A DNA stretch of 64,000 nt. Origin: an uncultured Myxococcales bacterium (GTDB lineage Bacteria; Myxococcota; Myxococcia; Myxococcales; Myxococcaceae). Below are positions 52,612 to 60,516 of this stretch, one piece after another. The translations under genes were made by a program, and so were the position numbers. Location: NCBI GenBank assembly GCA_937980205.1, contig CALJKW010000055.1, positions 558,001 through 622,000 of the forward strand, written 5' to 3'. The first letter of the stretch is position 1; each line of letters begins with the position of its first letter. The notes below the pieces were generated by a model, which saw only the letters and a list, made by a program, of their open reading frames with translations, was not told the DNA's origin and did not search any database.

Positions 52612-53696
52612 TGCCGCACGCAGCACCGAAAACGCCGCAGGCGTATCGGAAGGAGCTCGCTCCGCTGCTGTCCGAGCAGCCGCGCCGAGATCCGCTGCGC
52701 CTCGTGCAGTTCTGGGCGCTGGTGGCGGCGTTCGTCGGGCTGCAGGTGTGGGTGGTGAACGCTCCGTCGTGGCCGCTGGCGGCGCTGGCGTCTCCGTTCC
52801 TGGCGCTGATCCTCGTGGCGCTGTTCATGCTGCTGCACGAGCTGATGCACTACGCGATCATCGGCTCGCGGCCGCTGACGTGGATTCACGGCTTCATCGC
52901 CGGCTTCTACGCGGGGCTCACGCCCGACTCGTGGAAGCACGAGCACGACGCGCACCACGCGTACCTGGGGAAGCCCATCGAAGATCCCGACGCCTGCTAC
53001 GACGTCGAGGTCTACGCGGCGAACTCGGGCGTGCGCAAAGGCGTCGTGCTGCTGCCCGGCAACCACTCGGTGCTGTCGCTGATGACGCGCCCGTTCTGGT
53101 GGATGGCGGTGCACGCGCAGCTGCTCTTCGCCCGGTACCTTCGCCAGAAGAACGTGTCGCGGCGCCGCAAGGTCGTCGCGGTCTCGGTCTGGGTGTTCGA
53201 CGTGCTCGCGCAGTTCGCGCTGATCGGCTGGCTCGGCCCGCGCTACGCCGTCTGGGGCTTCCTCGTGCCCGTCTGCATCCACAACCTGCTGCTGATGTAC
53301 TTCCTGCTCGGCACGCACCTGACGTCGCAGAGATCGTTCGAGCGGGATCCCCTGCTCGGCTCGCTGTCGATGACGTTCAACCCGCTGTGGGGCTGGGCGT
53401 TCCTGGACTCGGGGAGGCACACCGAGCACCACCTCTTCCCCGGCACGACGCACCGCAAGCTGCGCCAGGTCACGAAGCTGCTCCACGAGCGCTACGCCGA
53501 CCGGTTCAAGGAGGTGCCGTTCGCCGCGTCGATCCGCGCGCTCGAGACGAGCGGCCGCGTCTACGACGGAGACACCGTGCTCTGGGAGCCCGCCACCGAT
53601 CGCCGCTTCTCGACGTACCTGAACGAGGACGGGCGCATCGCTGCGCCCGTTGCGGCCGAAGCCCCCGCGCGCGCGAAGGCCGAGGTCACCACATGA
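52611..53696 (+). CDS. Membrane fatty-acid desaturase
   Basis: 361 residues from ATG 52611, which shares its A with the halogenase stop (TGATG); GTG 52608 would give GTGA. The three histidine boxes are complete: HELMH (H76), HEHDAHH (H110) and HTEHH (H270). Hydrophobic segments surround them (FWALVAAFVGLQVWVV, FLALILVALFMLLHEL, FDVLAQFALIGWLG, IHNLLLMYFLLGTHL). These mark a di-iron membrane-bound desaturase or hydroxylase acting on an acyl chain or lipid-linked substrate. No C-terminal cytochrome b5 domain is present, so an external electron donor is required. It is translationally coupled to both neighbours. Confidence 0.93.
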   Translation: MPHAAPKTPQAYRKELAPLLSEQPRRDPLRLVQFWALVAAFVGLQVWVVNAPSWPLAALASPFLALILVALFMLLHELMHYAIIGSRPLTWIHGFIAGFYAGLTPDSWKHEHDAHHAYLGKPIEDPDACYDVEVYAANSGVRKGVVLLPGNHSVLSLMTRPFWWMAVHAQLLFARYLRQKNVSRRRKVVAVSVWVFDVLAQFALIGWLGPRYAVWGFLVPVCIHNLLLMYFLLGTHLTSQRSFERDPLLGSLSMTFNPLWGWAFLDSGRHTEHHLFPGTTHRKLRQVTKLLHERYADRFKEVPFAASIRALETSGRVYDGDTVLWEPATDRRFSTYLNEDGRIAAPVAAEAPARAKAEVTT

Positions 53697-54217
53697 CGCG
53701 GTGGCTGCGGTTTCTGGCGGCATTGGTCGCTGCCCGCGGCCGGTCGAAGCTCTCCATCACCGACGAGTCTGAGCTCTCGTTTCGCGCGTGGCCGACGGAG
53801 TGCGACGCCGTCTTCATGAACAACGCCTCGTTCCTCACGCTGTGCGAGGCGGCGCGGCTCGACTTCATGGTGCGCAGCGGCCTGTTCGCCGTGGCGCGCA
53901 AGCGCGGCTGGTTCCTGCCGATGGCTGCGGTGCACGTGCAGTTCCTGCGGCCCGTGAAGCGCCTCGCCGAGGTGAAGGTGCTCTCGCGCGTGGCGGCCTG
54001 GAGCGGCGACGCCGTGTGGGTCGAACAGAAGGTGATGTCCGGAGGGAAGCTCGCCGCCGTGGTCATCGAGCGCGGCGTCTTCAAGGACGGTCGCCGCACC
54101 CTGCCGGCGGACGAGGTCGTCGGCCTCGTCTGGCCGGGCACTGCGCCGCGTGAGCCGAGCCCCTGGCTCGAGAAGCTCGCCGCGTCGGACGCAGAGCTGC
54201 GCGACGCGTTGCGCTGA
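53693..54217 (+). CDS. Acyl-CoA thioesterase-like hotdog protein (THEM6-type)
   Basis: 174 residues from ATG 53693, overlapping the desaturase stop as ATGA. The hotdog signature ECDAVFMNNASFLTLCEAAR followed by FLRPVKRLAEVKVLSRVAAW and DAVWVEQKVMSGGKLAAVVI matches the 4HBT_2/THEM6 subgroup. Known hotdog enzymes hydrolyse acyl-CoA or acyl-ACP thioesters; others bind acyl groups without catalysis. The usual catalytic Asp/Glu cannot be assigned with certainty. Inference: releases or edits the acyl chain handled by the halogenase and desaturase. It closes the operon; a GGCC plus seven-T stretch follows at 54245-54255. Confidence 0.82.
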   Translation: MTRWLRFLAALVAARGRSKLSITDESELSFRAWPTECDAVFMNNASFLTLCEAARLDFMVRSGLFAVARKRGWFLPMAAVHVQFLRPVKRLAEVKVLSRVAAWSGDAVWVEQKVMSGGKLAAVVIERGVFKDGRRTLPADEVVGLVWPGTAPREPSPWLEKLAASDAELRDALR

Positions 54218-54244
54218 CGCGCGACGCTTCTTCCTCCGCCAAAT

Positions 54245-54255
54245 GGCCTTTTTTT
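54245..54255 (+). terminator. GC-to-T7 stretch after the thioesterase operon
   Basis: GGCC followed by seven T at 54249-54255, about 30 bases past the thioesterase stop. The upstream GC-rich arm is short, so a Rho-independent stem is weak. I regard it as a possible terminator only. Confidence 0.3.
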
Positions 54256-54273
54256 CATGCGCTTAAACATGCC

Positions 54274-54303
54274 TTGACAGGCATATGCTGTTGCCGGCAT
54301 ATA
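54274..54303 (+). promoter_or_regulatory. Promoter and likely autoregulatory operator of the ArsR-type gene
   Basis: A consensus TTGACA (54274-54279) is embedded in ATGCC-ttgaca-GGCAT. GGCATAT occurs twice (54280-54286 and 54296-54302), the second near a plausible -10 (CATATA, 54298-54303). The -35 box inside an inverted repeat and repeated half-sites fit repressor binding that blocks RNA polymerase. Confidence 0.55.
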
Positions 54304-54309
54304 CGGATC

Positions 54310-54669
54310 ATGGTTCAGACGCTGGCCGCACTTTCCGACCCGAACCGGCTCCGCATCGTGGAGCTGTTGATGAAGAGCGAGCGCTCGGTGAACGAGCTGG
54401 TCGCGAAGCTGAAATTGAACCAGCCGCACGTGTCGAAGCACCTCAAGGTCCTGCGCGAAGCGGGCGTGGTGCGCGCGACGGTCGACGGGCAGCGGCGCGT
54501 CTACGCGGTCGAGCCGAAGCCGATGCGCGAGCTGCACCAGTGGCTCGAGCGTTACCGGCAGATCTGGGACGAGCGCTTTGCAGCGATGGATGAAGTCGTC
54601 GAACAACTCAAACGAGAGGAGCAGCACAATGACCGCAGCAAGAATGCTGGAGCAGACGATGAAGCGTGA
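54310..54669 (+). CDS. ArsR/SmtB-type winged-helix repressor
   Basis: 119 residues from ATG 54310, just downstream of the operator-like repeats. Winged helix: LAALSDPNRLRIVELLMKSE, VNELVAKLKLNQPHVSKHLKVLREAGVV, VDGQRRVYAVE. The metal-binding Cys pair of classical ArsR is absent, as in the subgroup that partners SRPBCC (AHSA1) proteins. Function: represses its own operon, with an unknown inducer, possibly a hydrophobic ligand bound by its partner. The next gene starts inside it (41-base overlap). Confidence 0.93.
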   Translation: MVQTLAALSDPNRLRIVELLMKSERSVNELVAKLKLNQPHVSKHLKVLREAGVVRATVDGQRRVYAVEPKPMRELHQWLERYRQIWDERFAAMDEVVEQLKREEQHNDRSKNAGADDEA

Positions 54670-55141
54670 GACCACCCTGAAGCGCACCTCAGACCGGGAG
54701 CTCGTCATCGAGCGGACGTTCCAGGCGCCGCCTCGCATCGTGTTCACTGCGTACACGCGCGCGGACCTGGTGAAGCAGTGGTGGGCGCCACGCTCGTGCG
54801 GCGCGGTGATGGCCGAGGTGCAGGCCGACGTCCGCGTCGGCGGCAAGTACCGCTACGTCACGCGCATGCCGGACGGCGACTTCGCGTTCTCGGGCGAATA
54901 CACGGTCGTGCAGCCGTACAGCCGCCTCGAGTACACGCAGATCTTCGAGCCGATGGCGCACGGAGGCGCCGCCCACATCACCATCACGTTCGCAGAGGTC
55001 GACGGCTACACCCGCCTCGTCGCCCACGAGCTCTACCCCTCGAAAGAGGCGCTCGAGGGAGCCATCGCGTCGGGCATGGAACGCGGCCTCAACGAGGTCT
55101 TCACCCAGCTCGACGAGCTGGTGCCGACGCTGAAGCTCTAA
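54629..55141 (+). CDS. SRPBCC (AHSA1/START-like) protein
   Basis: 170 residues from ATG 54629, with a good ribosome site (GAGAGGAG) inside the end of the ArsR gene. The domain reads VIERTFQAPPRIVFTAYTRA, LVKQWWAPRSC, DVRVGGKYRYVTRMPDG, FSGEYTVVQPYSRLEYTQIF and ITITFAEVDGYTRLVAHELY: a helix-grip ligand-binding fold of the AHSA1 family. ArsR-SRPBCC pairs are common in bacteria and probably sense hydrophobic or aromatic compounds. Its stop overlaps the convergent gene's stop by 4 bases (55138-55141). Confidence 0.93.
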   Translation: MTAARMLEQTMKRETTLKRTSDRELVIERTFQAPPRIVFTAYTRADLVKQWWAPRSCGAVMAEVQADVRVGGKYRYVTRMPDGDFAFSGEYTVVQPYSRLEYTQIFEPMAHGGAAHITITFAEVDGYTRLVAHELYPSKEALEGAIASGMERGLNEVFTQLDELVPTLKL

Positions 55142-56310
55142 GCGCGCTTCGTCTGCCGCTTGCGGATCATGGCGTCGTAGGCGCGGCCGACGCCCTGCGC
55201 GAGGATGAGCAGCTCTCCGATGTCCGGCGGCGTCATCTGGTTCGAGCCCTGGTCCACGTAGACGATGTGGACCAGCTTCGAGCGGACGAGCAGCGGCATC
55301 ATCACCACCGACTTGGGCACGCCGCCCTTGAGCAGCTTGTAGAACATGGCGGTGCCGGGCCCGCCCTTCATCGGCCCGACGTAGTGCGACTTCGCGTCCT
55401 TCACGAGCTTGAACGAGCCGTTCTCGCGCAGCGACACGCCGATGCGGCGCACGGCCTTCTCGTGAACGCCCTGCCCGGCTCCGTGCCAGCCCATGAGCAG
55501 GTCGCCCTGCACGCTCAAGATCAGCGCGCGGCGGAACTTCGAGATCGCGAACCGCAGGACGTTCGCGGCGATCTCTTCGCGGTCCTCCGACTTCGCGATC
55601 GCCGCCTGCGCCTCGGCGAACGACAGCGGCTGCAGCGGCGGCGGCACCGGCCCCGGCGCCGACATGCGCGGCGCGGGCACGTTCGGGTGCGGCGGAGACG
55701 GCTCGACCTCGATGCCCTCGACCACGACCTCGTCCTCGGTCTCGTCGCGGCTGATCGAGGCCGCGGCGTAGAGCTTCGCGAAGTCGTCCTCGTTGATGAG
55801 ATCTCCCACGGCGGCGGGCTGCGGGCCCTGCGCCTCGGCGGCGGCCTTCGACGGCCGCAGCGTGTTCATGTCGATGGGCCTCAGGCTGCGAAACGCCTTG
55901 CAGTGCCGGCGCAGCAGCTGGTTCATCCGGAACTCGGGGATGACGACGGGCACGACGCGCTTGCCGGCCTTGAAGCCGAGCTGATCGAGCGGCTCGATGC
56001 GGCGCGGGTCCATCACCGCGACGGTGACGCGCGTGGCGTCGACGCGCATGGGCAGGATGTCGTGATCGTCGAAGAAGCTCGCGTCGCCCAGGGCCATGGC
56101 CGCCGGGTCGGGCTGCATCTCGCCCGCGGCGTACGCGACGTTGTGCTGCTTGCCGAGCATGCGCGCGAGATCCTTCTCCTGAAGGAAGCCGAGCTCGACC
56201 AGGTTGGTGCCGAGGCGGCCGCCGTGAACGACCTGCGTCTCGAGGCCCTCCTCGACCTGGGCGGCGGAGCAGAGCCTCTCTTCGAGCAGCATGTCCCCGA
56301 GACGCAGCAC
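55138..56310 (-). CDS. MshEN (GspE N-terminal) domain protein, stand-alone
   Basis: 390 residues from GTG 56310. The first ~150 residues are an MshEN/GSPII_E_N domain (LGDMLLEERLCSAAQVEEGL, GGRLGTNLVELGFLQEKDLA RML, ILPMRVDATRVTVAVMDPR), known in type II secretion and pilus ATPases; its RLGxxLVxxGxL repeats bind c-di-GMP. No secretion ATPase follows. A Pro-rich linker (~205-240) leads to a C-terminal GAF-like domain (ALILSVQGDLLMGWHGAG, VVMMPLLVRSKLVHIVYVD). It is therefore a probable c-di-GMP or ligand-responsive regulator of motility or secretion. It is transcribed with the VOC and lipoprotein-like genes upstream. Confidence 0.88.
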   Translation of the reverse strand: MLRLGDMLLEERLCSAAQVEEGLETQVVHGGRLGTNLVELGFLQEKDLARMLGKQHNVAYAAGEMQPDPAAMALGDASFFDDHDILPMRVDATRVTVAVMDPRRIEPLDQLGFKAGKRVVPVVIPEFRMNQLLRRHCKAFRSLRPIDMNTLRPSKAAAEAQGPQPAAVGDLINEDDFAKLYAAASISRDETEDEVVVEGIEVEPSPPHPNVPAPRMSAPGPVPPPLQPLSFAEAQAAIAKSEDREEIAANVLRFAISKFRRALILSVQGDLLMGWHGAGQGVHEKAVRRIGVSLRENGSFKLVKDAKSHYVGPMKGGPGTAMFYKLLKGGVPKSVVMMPLLVRSKLVHIVYVDQGSNQMTPPDIGELLILAQGVGRAYDAMIRKRQTKRA

Positions 56311-56319
56311 CGCGGCTTT

Positions 56320-56697
56320 CTATAACGGATCGTGCGGGTGGTGGCTCAATCCGATGACGTTGCCTTCGGGGTCCTTGATGTAGACCGTCCACCGCGACTG
56401 CTTCTCGATCGGCACGCCGTGCTTCGAGAGGTGCGTGAGCCACGCGGCGCGATCTGAGCGCGGAATGCGCAGCGCGACGAGCGAGTGCCCCAGCGTGCCG
56501 CGGGTGCCGGGCCTGAGCTCTTCGATCGCGAGGAAGCTGCCGTCCTGCGACGCCTCGATCCAGATGCTGCGCAGGCTGCCGTCGTCGCGGAAGTGCCGCG
56601 CCCGCTCGGGCAGCTCGAGGACGTCGCGGTAGAACGCCGCGACCTTCTCGACGTCGTGCACCTGGATCGCGACGTGGTGAATGCCGAGCGTGCGCAT
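56320..56697 (-). CDS. VOC/glyoxalase-family protein
   Basis: 125 residues from ATG 56697. The vicinal-oxygen-chelate fold is plain: LGIHHVAIQVHDVEKVAAFYRDVL in the first half and RSRWTVYIKDPEGNVIGLSH in the second. Metal-ligand candidates are His in HHVAIQ, His in GHSLVALR and Glu/Asp in DPEGN. Family members include glyoxalase I, extradiol dioxygenases and antibiotic-binding proteins, so the substrate cannot be named. Four bases separate it from the upstream secreted-protein stop. Confidence 0.88.
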   Translation of the reverse strand: MRTLGIHHVAIQVHDVEKVAAFYRDVLELPERARHFRDDGSLRSIWIEASQDGSFLAIEELRPGTRGTLGHSLVALRIPRSDRAAWLTHLSKHGVPIEKQSRWTVYIKDPEGNVIGLSHHPHDPL

Positions 56698-56700
56698 TCT

Positions 56701-57207
56701 TTAAAAGCTGCTCTGCATCGTGACGTCGCTGCCCATGCCGTCGTCGGGCTGCAGCGAGGCCGAGAAGCCGCCGTGCAGATCGAACGTGTCCATCGCTTCG
56801 GCGCGGACGCTGCGGAGGTTGAGCGCGCACGCGCCGAGCGCCATCGTCGTATCCGACGTCCACGTCTTCGTGCCGTCGTTGAGCACGATGGTGCACTCGG
56901 TGTCGGCCATGCCGCCGCTGTAGTTCACCGCCATCGGCTTCGAGGTGACGACGAACTGCGCGCTGACCGTCGTCGCCGCGCCCATCGCGGTGCCGACCTT
57001 GATGGTGGTGCGGTTGCCGGCGCTCACCCACTGCGCGCTCTGGAAGCTGCACGGCACCGAGCCCGTCTTGCCGCCGGTGAAGGTGCACATCGACGCGGTG
57101 CCGCTTCCTCCGCCGGCGCCGCCGCCCGCGCCGCCATCGGACGGCGTCGTGCCGGGGCTGCAGGCACACCACATCGCCAGCGGGATCATCACGAGAGTTG
57201 GGCGCAC
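56701..57207 (-). CDS. Secreted protein of unknown function with Gly-rich linker
   Basis: 168 residues from GTG 57207 (VRPTLVMIPLAMWCACSPG); GTG 57192 and ATG 57189 are alternatives. A short hydrophobic leader ends in two cysteines, but the surrounding residues are not a canonical lipobox. A linker of Gly/Ala (GGAGGGAGGGSG) separates it from a beta-rich domain with VPCSFQSAQWVSAGNRTTIK and AQFVVTSKPMAVNYSGG. Four further Cys may form disulfides. No family is recognised. Divergent from the PilZ protein, 51 bases apart. Confidence 0.7.
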   Translation of the reverse strand: MRPTLVMIPLAMWCACSPGTTPSDGGAGGGAGGGSGTASMCTFTGGKTGSVPCSFQSAQWVSAGNRTTIKVGTAMGAATTVSAQFVVTSKPMAVNYSGGMADTECTIVLNDGTKTWTSDTTMALGACALNLRSVRAEAMDTFDLHGGFSASLQPDDGMGSDVTMQSSF

Positions 57208-57258
57208 GAATTGGATGCTAACCAAACGAAGTCGTCGCGGTAGAGTCTCGTGCGCCCC

Positions 57259-59112
57259 ATGGAAGATCGACGGGCCATCAACCGACTGCCCGTGCCGCGC
57301 GTGCTGGTGAAGATCAGCACTCCCGAGCGCATGCGCGTGGCGTACCTGAAAGATCTCTCGGAGGGCGGAGTCTTCATCCGCACCGACAAGCCGCTGCAGC
57401 TCGAGCGCATCGTCGACGTCGACCTGCTCGCGCCGGGCCGCGTCGAGCCGATTCGCCTGCGCGGCCGCATCACGCGCGTGCAGAACGACGAGGCGAGCAA
57501 GGCCGCGAGCCTGCAGGGCATGGGCGTGAAGTTCATCGAGATGACGCCGCAGGCCGACGCGGCGCTGAAGGCCCTCGTCCAGGAGTACGCGTCGCCGAAG
57601 GCGACGAACACCCCGCCGCCGTCGAGCGTCCCGGACGGCAGCACCATCGCGCTCAAGCAGGCGCTCGAGACCACCGAGGTCCTGCGCGCCACGCTCGCCC
57701 AGCGAGAGGCCGAGCTGCGCGAAGAGCACGACCGCCGCCAGGAGCTCTCGGTGCGCGTGCTCACCCTCACCCAGGAGCTCGAGGGCGTACACGCCCGCGG
57801 CAGCGACGGCCAGTCGGTGGCGCTCGAGGCCTTGAAGGTCGAGCTGCAGGCGGCGCGCGCCGAGCTCGGCGAGCTCAAGGCCCGCCTGCAGCAGGCCGAG
57901 GGTAACGCCGAGGCCTACCGCCAGGAGATCGCCGTCCTCGAAGAGGCCGACGCCAGCACGCGCCGGCTCGCCGAGTCGCTCGCGCAGCAGAAGCAGAAGG
58001 TCGAGGCCGAGCTCAAGAAGGTGCGCGACGAGCTGCAGAGCCACGCGCAGATCGTCGAACAGGAGCGCTCGAGCGGCTTCGCCCGCTCTGCCGAGACCAC
58101 GCGGCTGCTCGAGGCCGAGCGCGCGCGCCGCCTCGAGACCGAGTCGCAGCTCGAGAAGCAGGCGGCGCAGAACGCGAACCTGAAGAAGCGCCTCGACGAG
58201 ATGGAGCCGATGCTCGAGCAGGCGCGCAAGCACGTGTCGGGCCTCGGCCAGGCGGTCAGCGAGCTCACCGCCGCGCGCGCGCGCGTCGACACGCTCGAGA
58301 AGGCGCTCGCCGAGGAGAAGCAGAAGAGCGCCCGCCTCGCCACCCGCGAGCGCGAGCTGCGCCAGCTCGTCGCGGCGATCTCCGCCAAGGGCGACGACGT
58401 CGTGGTGATGGACGACGAGGTGCCCCTGACGGATGAAGTGCCGCCGCCGGCGATGTCTCCACCGCCGGTGCCGTCGCAGGCTGCGGCCATCGGCGACGCG
58501 ATCGGCGATCTGCTCGGCGAGGCCCCGCCGCCCGTCCATGCGCCGTCGCTCGGCGATGGCCCGTCGCTCGGCGATGCCCCCTCGTTCGGCGATGAGCTCA
58601 AGTCCAGCGGGACGATGATCATGGCGCGGCTGCCGCCGATGGAGAGCCTCGGCACCATGGACCCGTTCGCCGAGGGTCCACCGGCCACGACGACGCTCGT
58701 CAGCATCACCGACGAAGAGCCGACGGTGCCGGGCATGGCGCCGGCGTCGCCCACGCCCGAGCCTTCGGCGCCGCCGGTGCCAGACGTGGGCGAGCAGCTG
58801 CCCGGCGACGTGGACTCGGTCGACGTGGACGTCGACACCGACTGGGGAGGCCAGGCGATCGCGGTGGCTCCGCCGGCGGACCAGCAGGCGTTCCTCGAGC
58901 GGCTGCGCGCGAACGACAAGCTCGTCCGGCGGCCCAGCTTCTTCGACTACAACGCCGCCGACACCGAAGAGGAGCACGTGATCGGCAGCCTGATGGGCGG
59001 CGATCGCTACGAAGATCTGAAGGTGCTGTCCCGCGGGCAGTGCACTCCCGAGCAGCTCGAGTCGCACCTGCTCAAGTTCCATCGCCTGGGCCTGATCGGC
59101 TTCGACGCGTGA
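57259..59112 (+). CDS. PilZ domain plus long coiled-coil protein
   Basis: 617 residues from ATG 57259; GTG 57250 is the alternative. The PilZ domain (~1-115) has DRRAINR for nucleotide contact and LKDLSEGGVFIRTDKPLQL. From ~140 to ~375 a continuous coiled coil (e.g. LRATLAQREAELREEHDRRQ; LESLAQQKQKVEAELKKV) is followed by a Pro/Asp-rich linker with repeated SLGDGPSLGDAPSFGD. A C-terminal ~30-residue helical unit (CTPEQLESHLLKFHRLGLI) resembles the end of the neighbouring PATAN protein. Likely a c-di-GMP-responsive polar or motility scaffold of the kind found in gliding myxobacteria. Confidence 0.9.
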   Translation: MEDRRAINRLPVPRVLVKISTPERMRVAYLKDLSEGGVFIRTDKPLQLERIVDVDLLAPGRVEPIRLRGRITRVQNDEASKAASLQGMGVKFIEMTPQADAALKALVQEYASPKATNTPPPSSVPDGSTIALKQALETTEVLRATLAQREAELREEHDRRQELSVRVLTLTQELEGVHARGSDGQSVALEALKVELQAARAELGELKARLQQAEGNAEAYRQEIAVLEEADASTRRLAESLAQQKQKVEAELKKVRDELQSHAQIVEQERSSGFARSAETTRLLEAERARRLETESQLEKQAAQNANLKKRLDEMEPMLEQARKHVSGLGQAVSELTAARARVDTLEKALAEEKQKSARLATRERELRQLVAAISAKGDDVVVMDDEVPLTDEVPPPAMSPPPVPSQAAAIGDAIGDLLGEAPPPVHAPSLGDGPSLGDAPSFGDELKSSGTMIMARLPPMESLGTMDPFAEGPPATTTLVSITDEEPTVPGMAPASPTPEPSAPPVPDVGEQLPGDVDSVDVDVDTDWGGQAIAVAPPADQQAFLERLRANDKLVRRPSFFDYNAADTEEEHVIGSLMGGDRYEDLKVLSRGQCTPEQLESHLLKFHRLGLIGFDA

Positions 59113-59126
59113 GAGTCCCTTAGTCG

Positions 59127-60431
59127 ATGGCAGCGATCCTGATTGTCGAAGACAACGCCGACCTGGCGCACCTGCTCTCGTCGGTGGGCGAGATGCGCGG
59201 GCACCTCACGCGCGTCGCGCTGTCGGGCACCGAGGCGCTCATCGCGCTCGGCCAGCAGCGCTTCGACGCGGCGATCGTCGATCTGTACCTGCCCGACATC
59301 GAGGGCCGCGAGATCCTCCAGCGCATGAAGGCGGCGAAGGTGCCGTTCTTCGCGATGAGCGGCGTGTACAAGGGCGACGCTGCGGCGACCGCCGCGGTGA
59401 GCGAGCACGGCGCCGCCGCGTACTTCGAGAAGCCGTTTCCGATTCTCGAGCTGATGCGCAAGCTCGAGGAGCTGACCGGGCCGGTGCAGCAGCGGCCGCC
59501 GCCTCCGCCCGAGTCGGCGTACGACGCGATCGAAGAGACGGTCACCGTCACCGAGCCGCCCGTCGGCCCGCCGGATCCGTCGGACGAGTCGAACCACCCG
59601 GTCGAGCTCGCGCCGATCGACACGTGGGAGCGCACCTGGAAGGCCGAGTCGGTGCGCGCGCGGGCCGCGCCGCCGGTGAAGCGGCAGATGCTGCGCGCGG
59701 GCTCGCTGAAGACGACGAGCGTTCCGCACCTGCTCAACGCCTGCTACCAGGCGCGCCTGCGCGGCGACCTGCTCGTGAAGCACGGCTCGTCGGCGGCCAT
59801 CAAGGTGGTGAGCCTCGAGGCGGGCCAGGCCGTCTACGCCGCGAGCAACCTGGCCCACGAGCGCTTCGCCCGCTTCTGCGCGCGCAAGGGCCTCTTGCCG
59901 TCGGCGGATCTCGAGGCCGTCGCGCAGCTCGCGAAGGAAGAGCGGCTCAAGACCGGCGACGCGATGGTCCGGCTCGGCATCCTCGACGAGCCGAAGCGCA
60001 AGCAGCTGCTCGAAGACCAGGTGAAGGAGATCATCTGGTCGACGTTCTCGTGGACCGACGGCGAGTTCGCCTTCGCGCCCGACAAGCCGCTCAAGCCCGA
60101 CGTGGTGAAGATCTCGGTGTTCCCCGGCCAGCTGATCCTCGAGGGCTGCGCGCGTGAGCCGCTGGTCGCCTTGCGGCAGCGCATGAAGCTGTCGATGAAG
60201 CTGTTCCCCGCCGCCGACCCGCCGTACCAGCTCGAGCAGCTCGAGTTCACCGGCGAGCAGGCCCAGGTCATCGCCTGGGCTGACGGCACGAAGACGGTGG
60301 CGGATCTGGTGGCGCTGTCGGATCTCGAGGAGCGTGACGTGCTCGGGCTGCTGCACGGGCTGATGCAGGCAGGGCTGCTCGAGCAGCGGACGGAGACGTT
60401 GCGGTCGCGGCGCGTGAGTTACGGGCTCTGA
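59127..60431 (+). CDS. Response regulator with PATAN (DUF4388) domain
   Basis: 434 residues from ATG 59127. The receiver domain (1-~118) is complete: VEDNAD acidic pocket, phospho-acceptor AAIVDLYLPDIEG, FAMSG and Lys in YFEKPFP. A Pro-rich linker follows, then a PATAN domain (~190-300: LRAGSLKTTSVPHLLNACYQ, GDLLVKHGSSAAIKVVSLEAGQ, VYAASN) and a C-terminal winged-helix-like unit (VADLVALSDLEERDVLGLLH). PATAN proteins act as output or adaptor modules in gliding motility and cell polarity. No kinase is adjacent. It lies 14 bases after the PilZ-coiled-coil gene and is probably cotranscribed. Confidence 0.92.
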   Translation: MAAILIVEDNADLAHLLSSVGEMRGHLTRVALSGTEALIALGQQRFDAAIVDLYLPDIEGREILQRMKAAKVPFFAMSGVYKGDAAATAAVSEHGAAAYFEKPFPILELMRKLEELTGPVQQRPPPPPESAYDAIEETVTVTEPPVGPPDPSDESNHPVELAPIDTWERTWKAESVRARAAPPVKRQMLRAGSLKTTSVPHLLNACYQARLRGDLLVKHGSSAAIKVVSLEAGQAVYAASNLAHERFARFCARKGLLPSADLEAVAQLAKEERLKTGDAMVRLGILDEPKRKQLLEDQVKEIIWSTFSWTDGEFAFAPDKPLKPDVVKISVFPGQLILEGCAREPLVALRQRMKLSMKLFPAADPPYQLEQLEFTGEQAQVIAWADGTKTVADLVALSDLEERDVLGLLHGLMQAGLLEQRTETLRSRRVSYGL

Positions 60432-60439
60432 GGAGCGGG

Positions 60440-60516
60440 AACTACCGGGTTCGCGTGCGCGTTCGCGTTCGGAACAGGCGACCCCGAACGCGACCGCGAA
60501 CCCGCACCCGGCAGTT
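60440..60516. terminator. 33-bp imperfect hairpin between convergent stops
   Basis: Arms 60440-60472 and 60484-60516 pair at 28 of 33 positions, many within GTTCGC-type hexamers. The structure runs from just after the plus-strand stop (60431) to the minus-strand stop codon (60515-60517), so it probably ends transcripts from both sides. Confidence 0.75.

Noticed and set aside
49238..54217. A complete carotenoid or aryl-polyene gene cluster
   Set aside because: No phytoene synthase, ketosynthase or acyl carrier protein is present, so only tailoring enzymes can be claimed.
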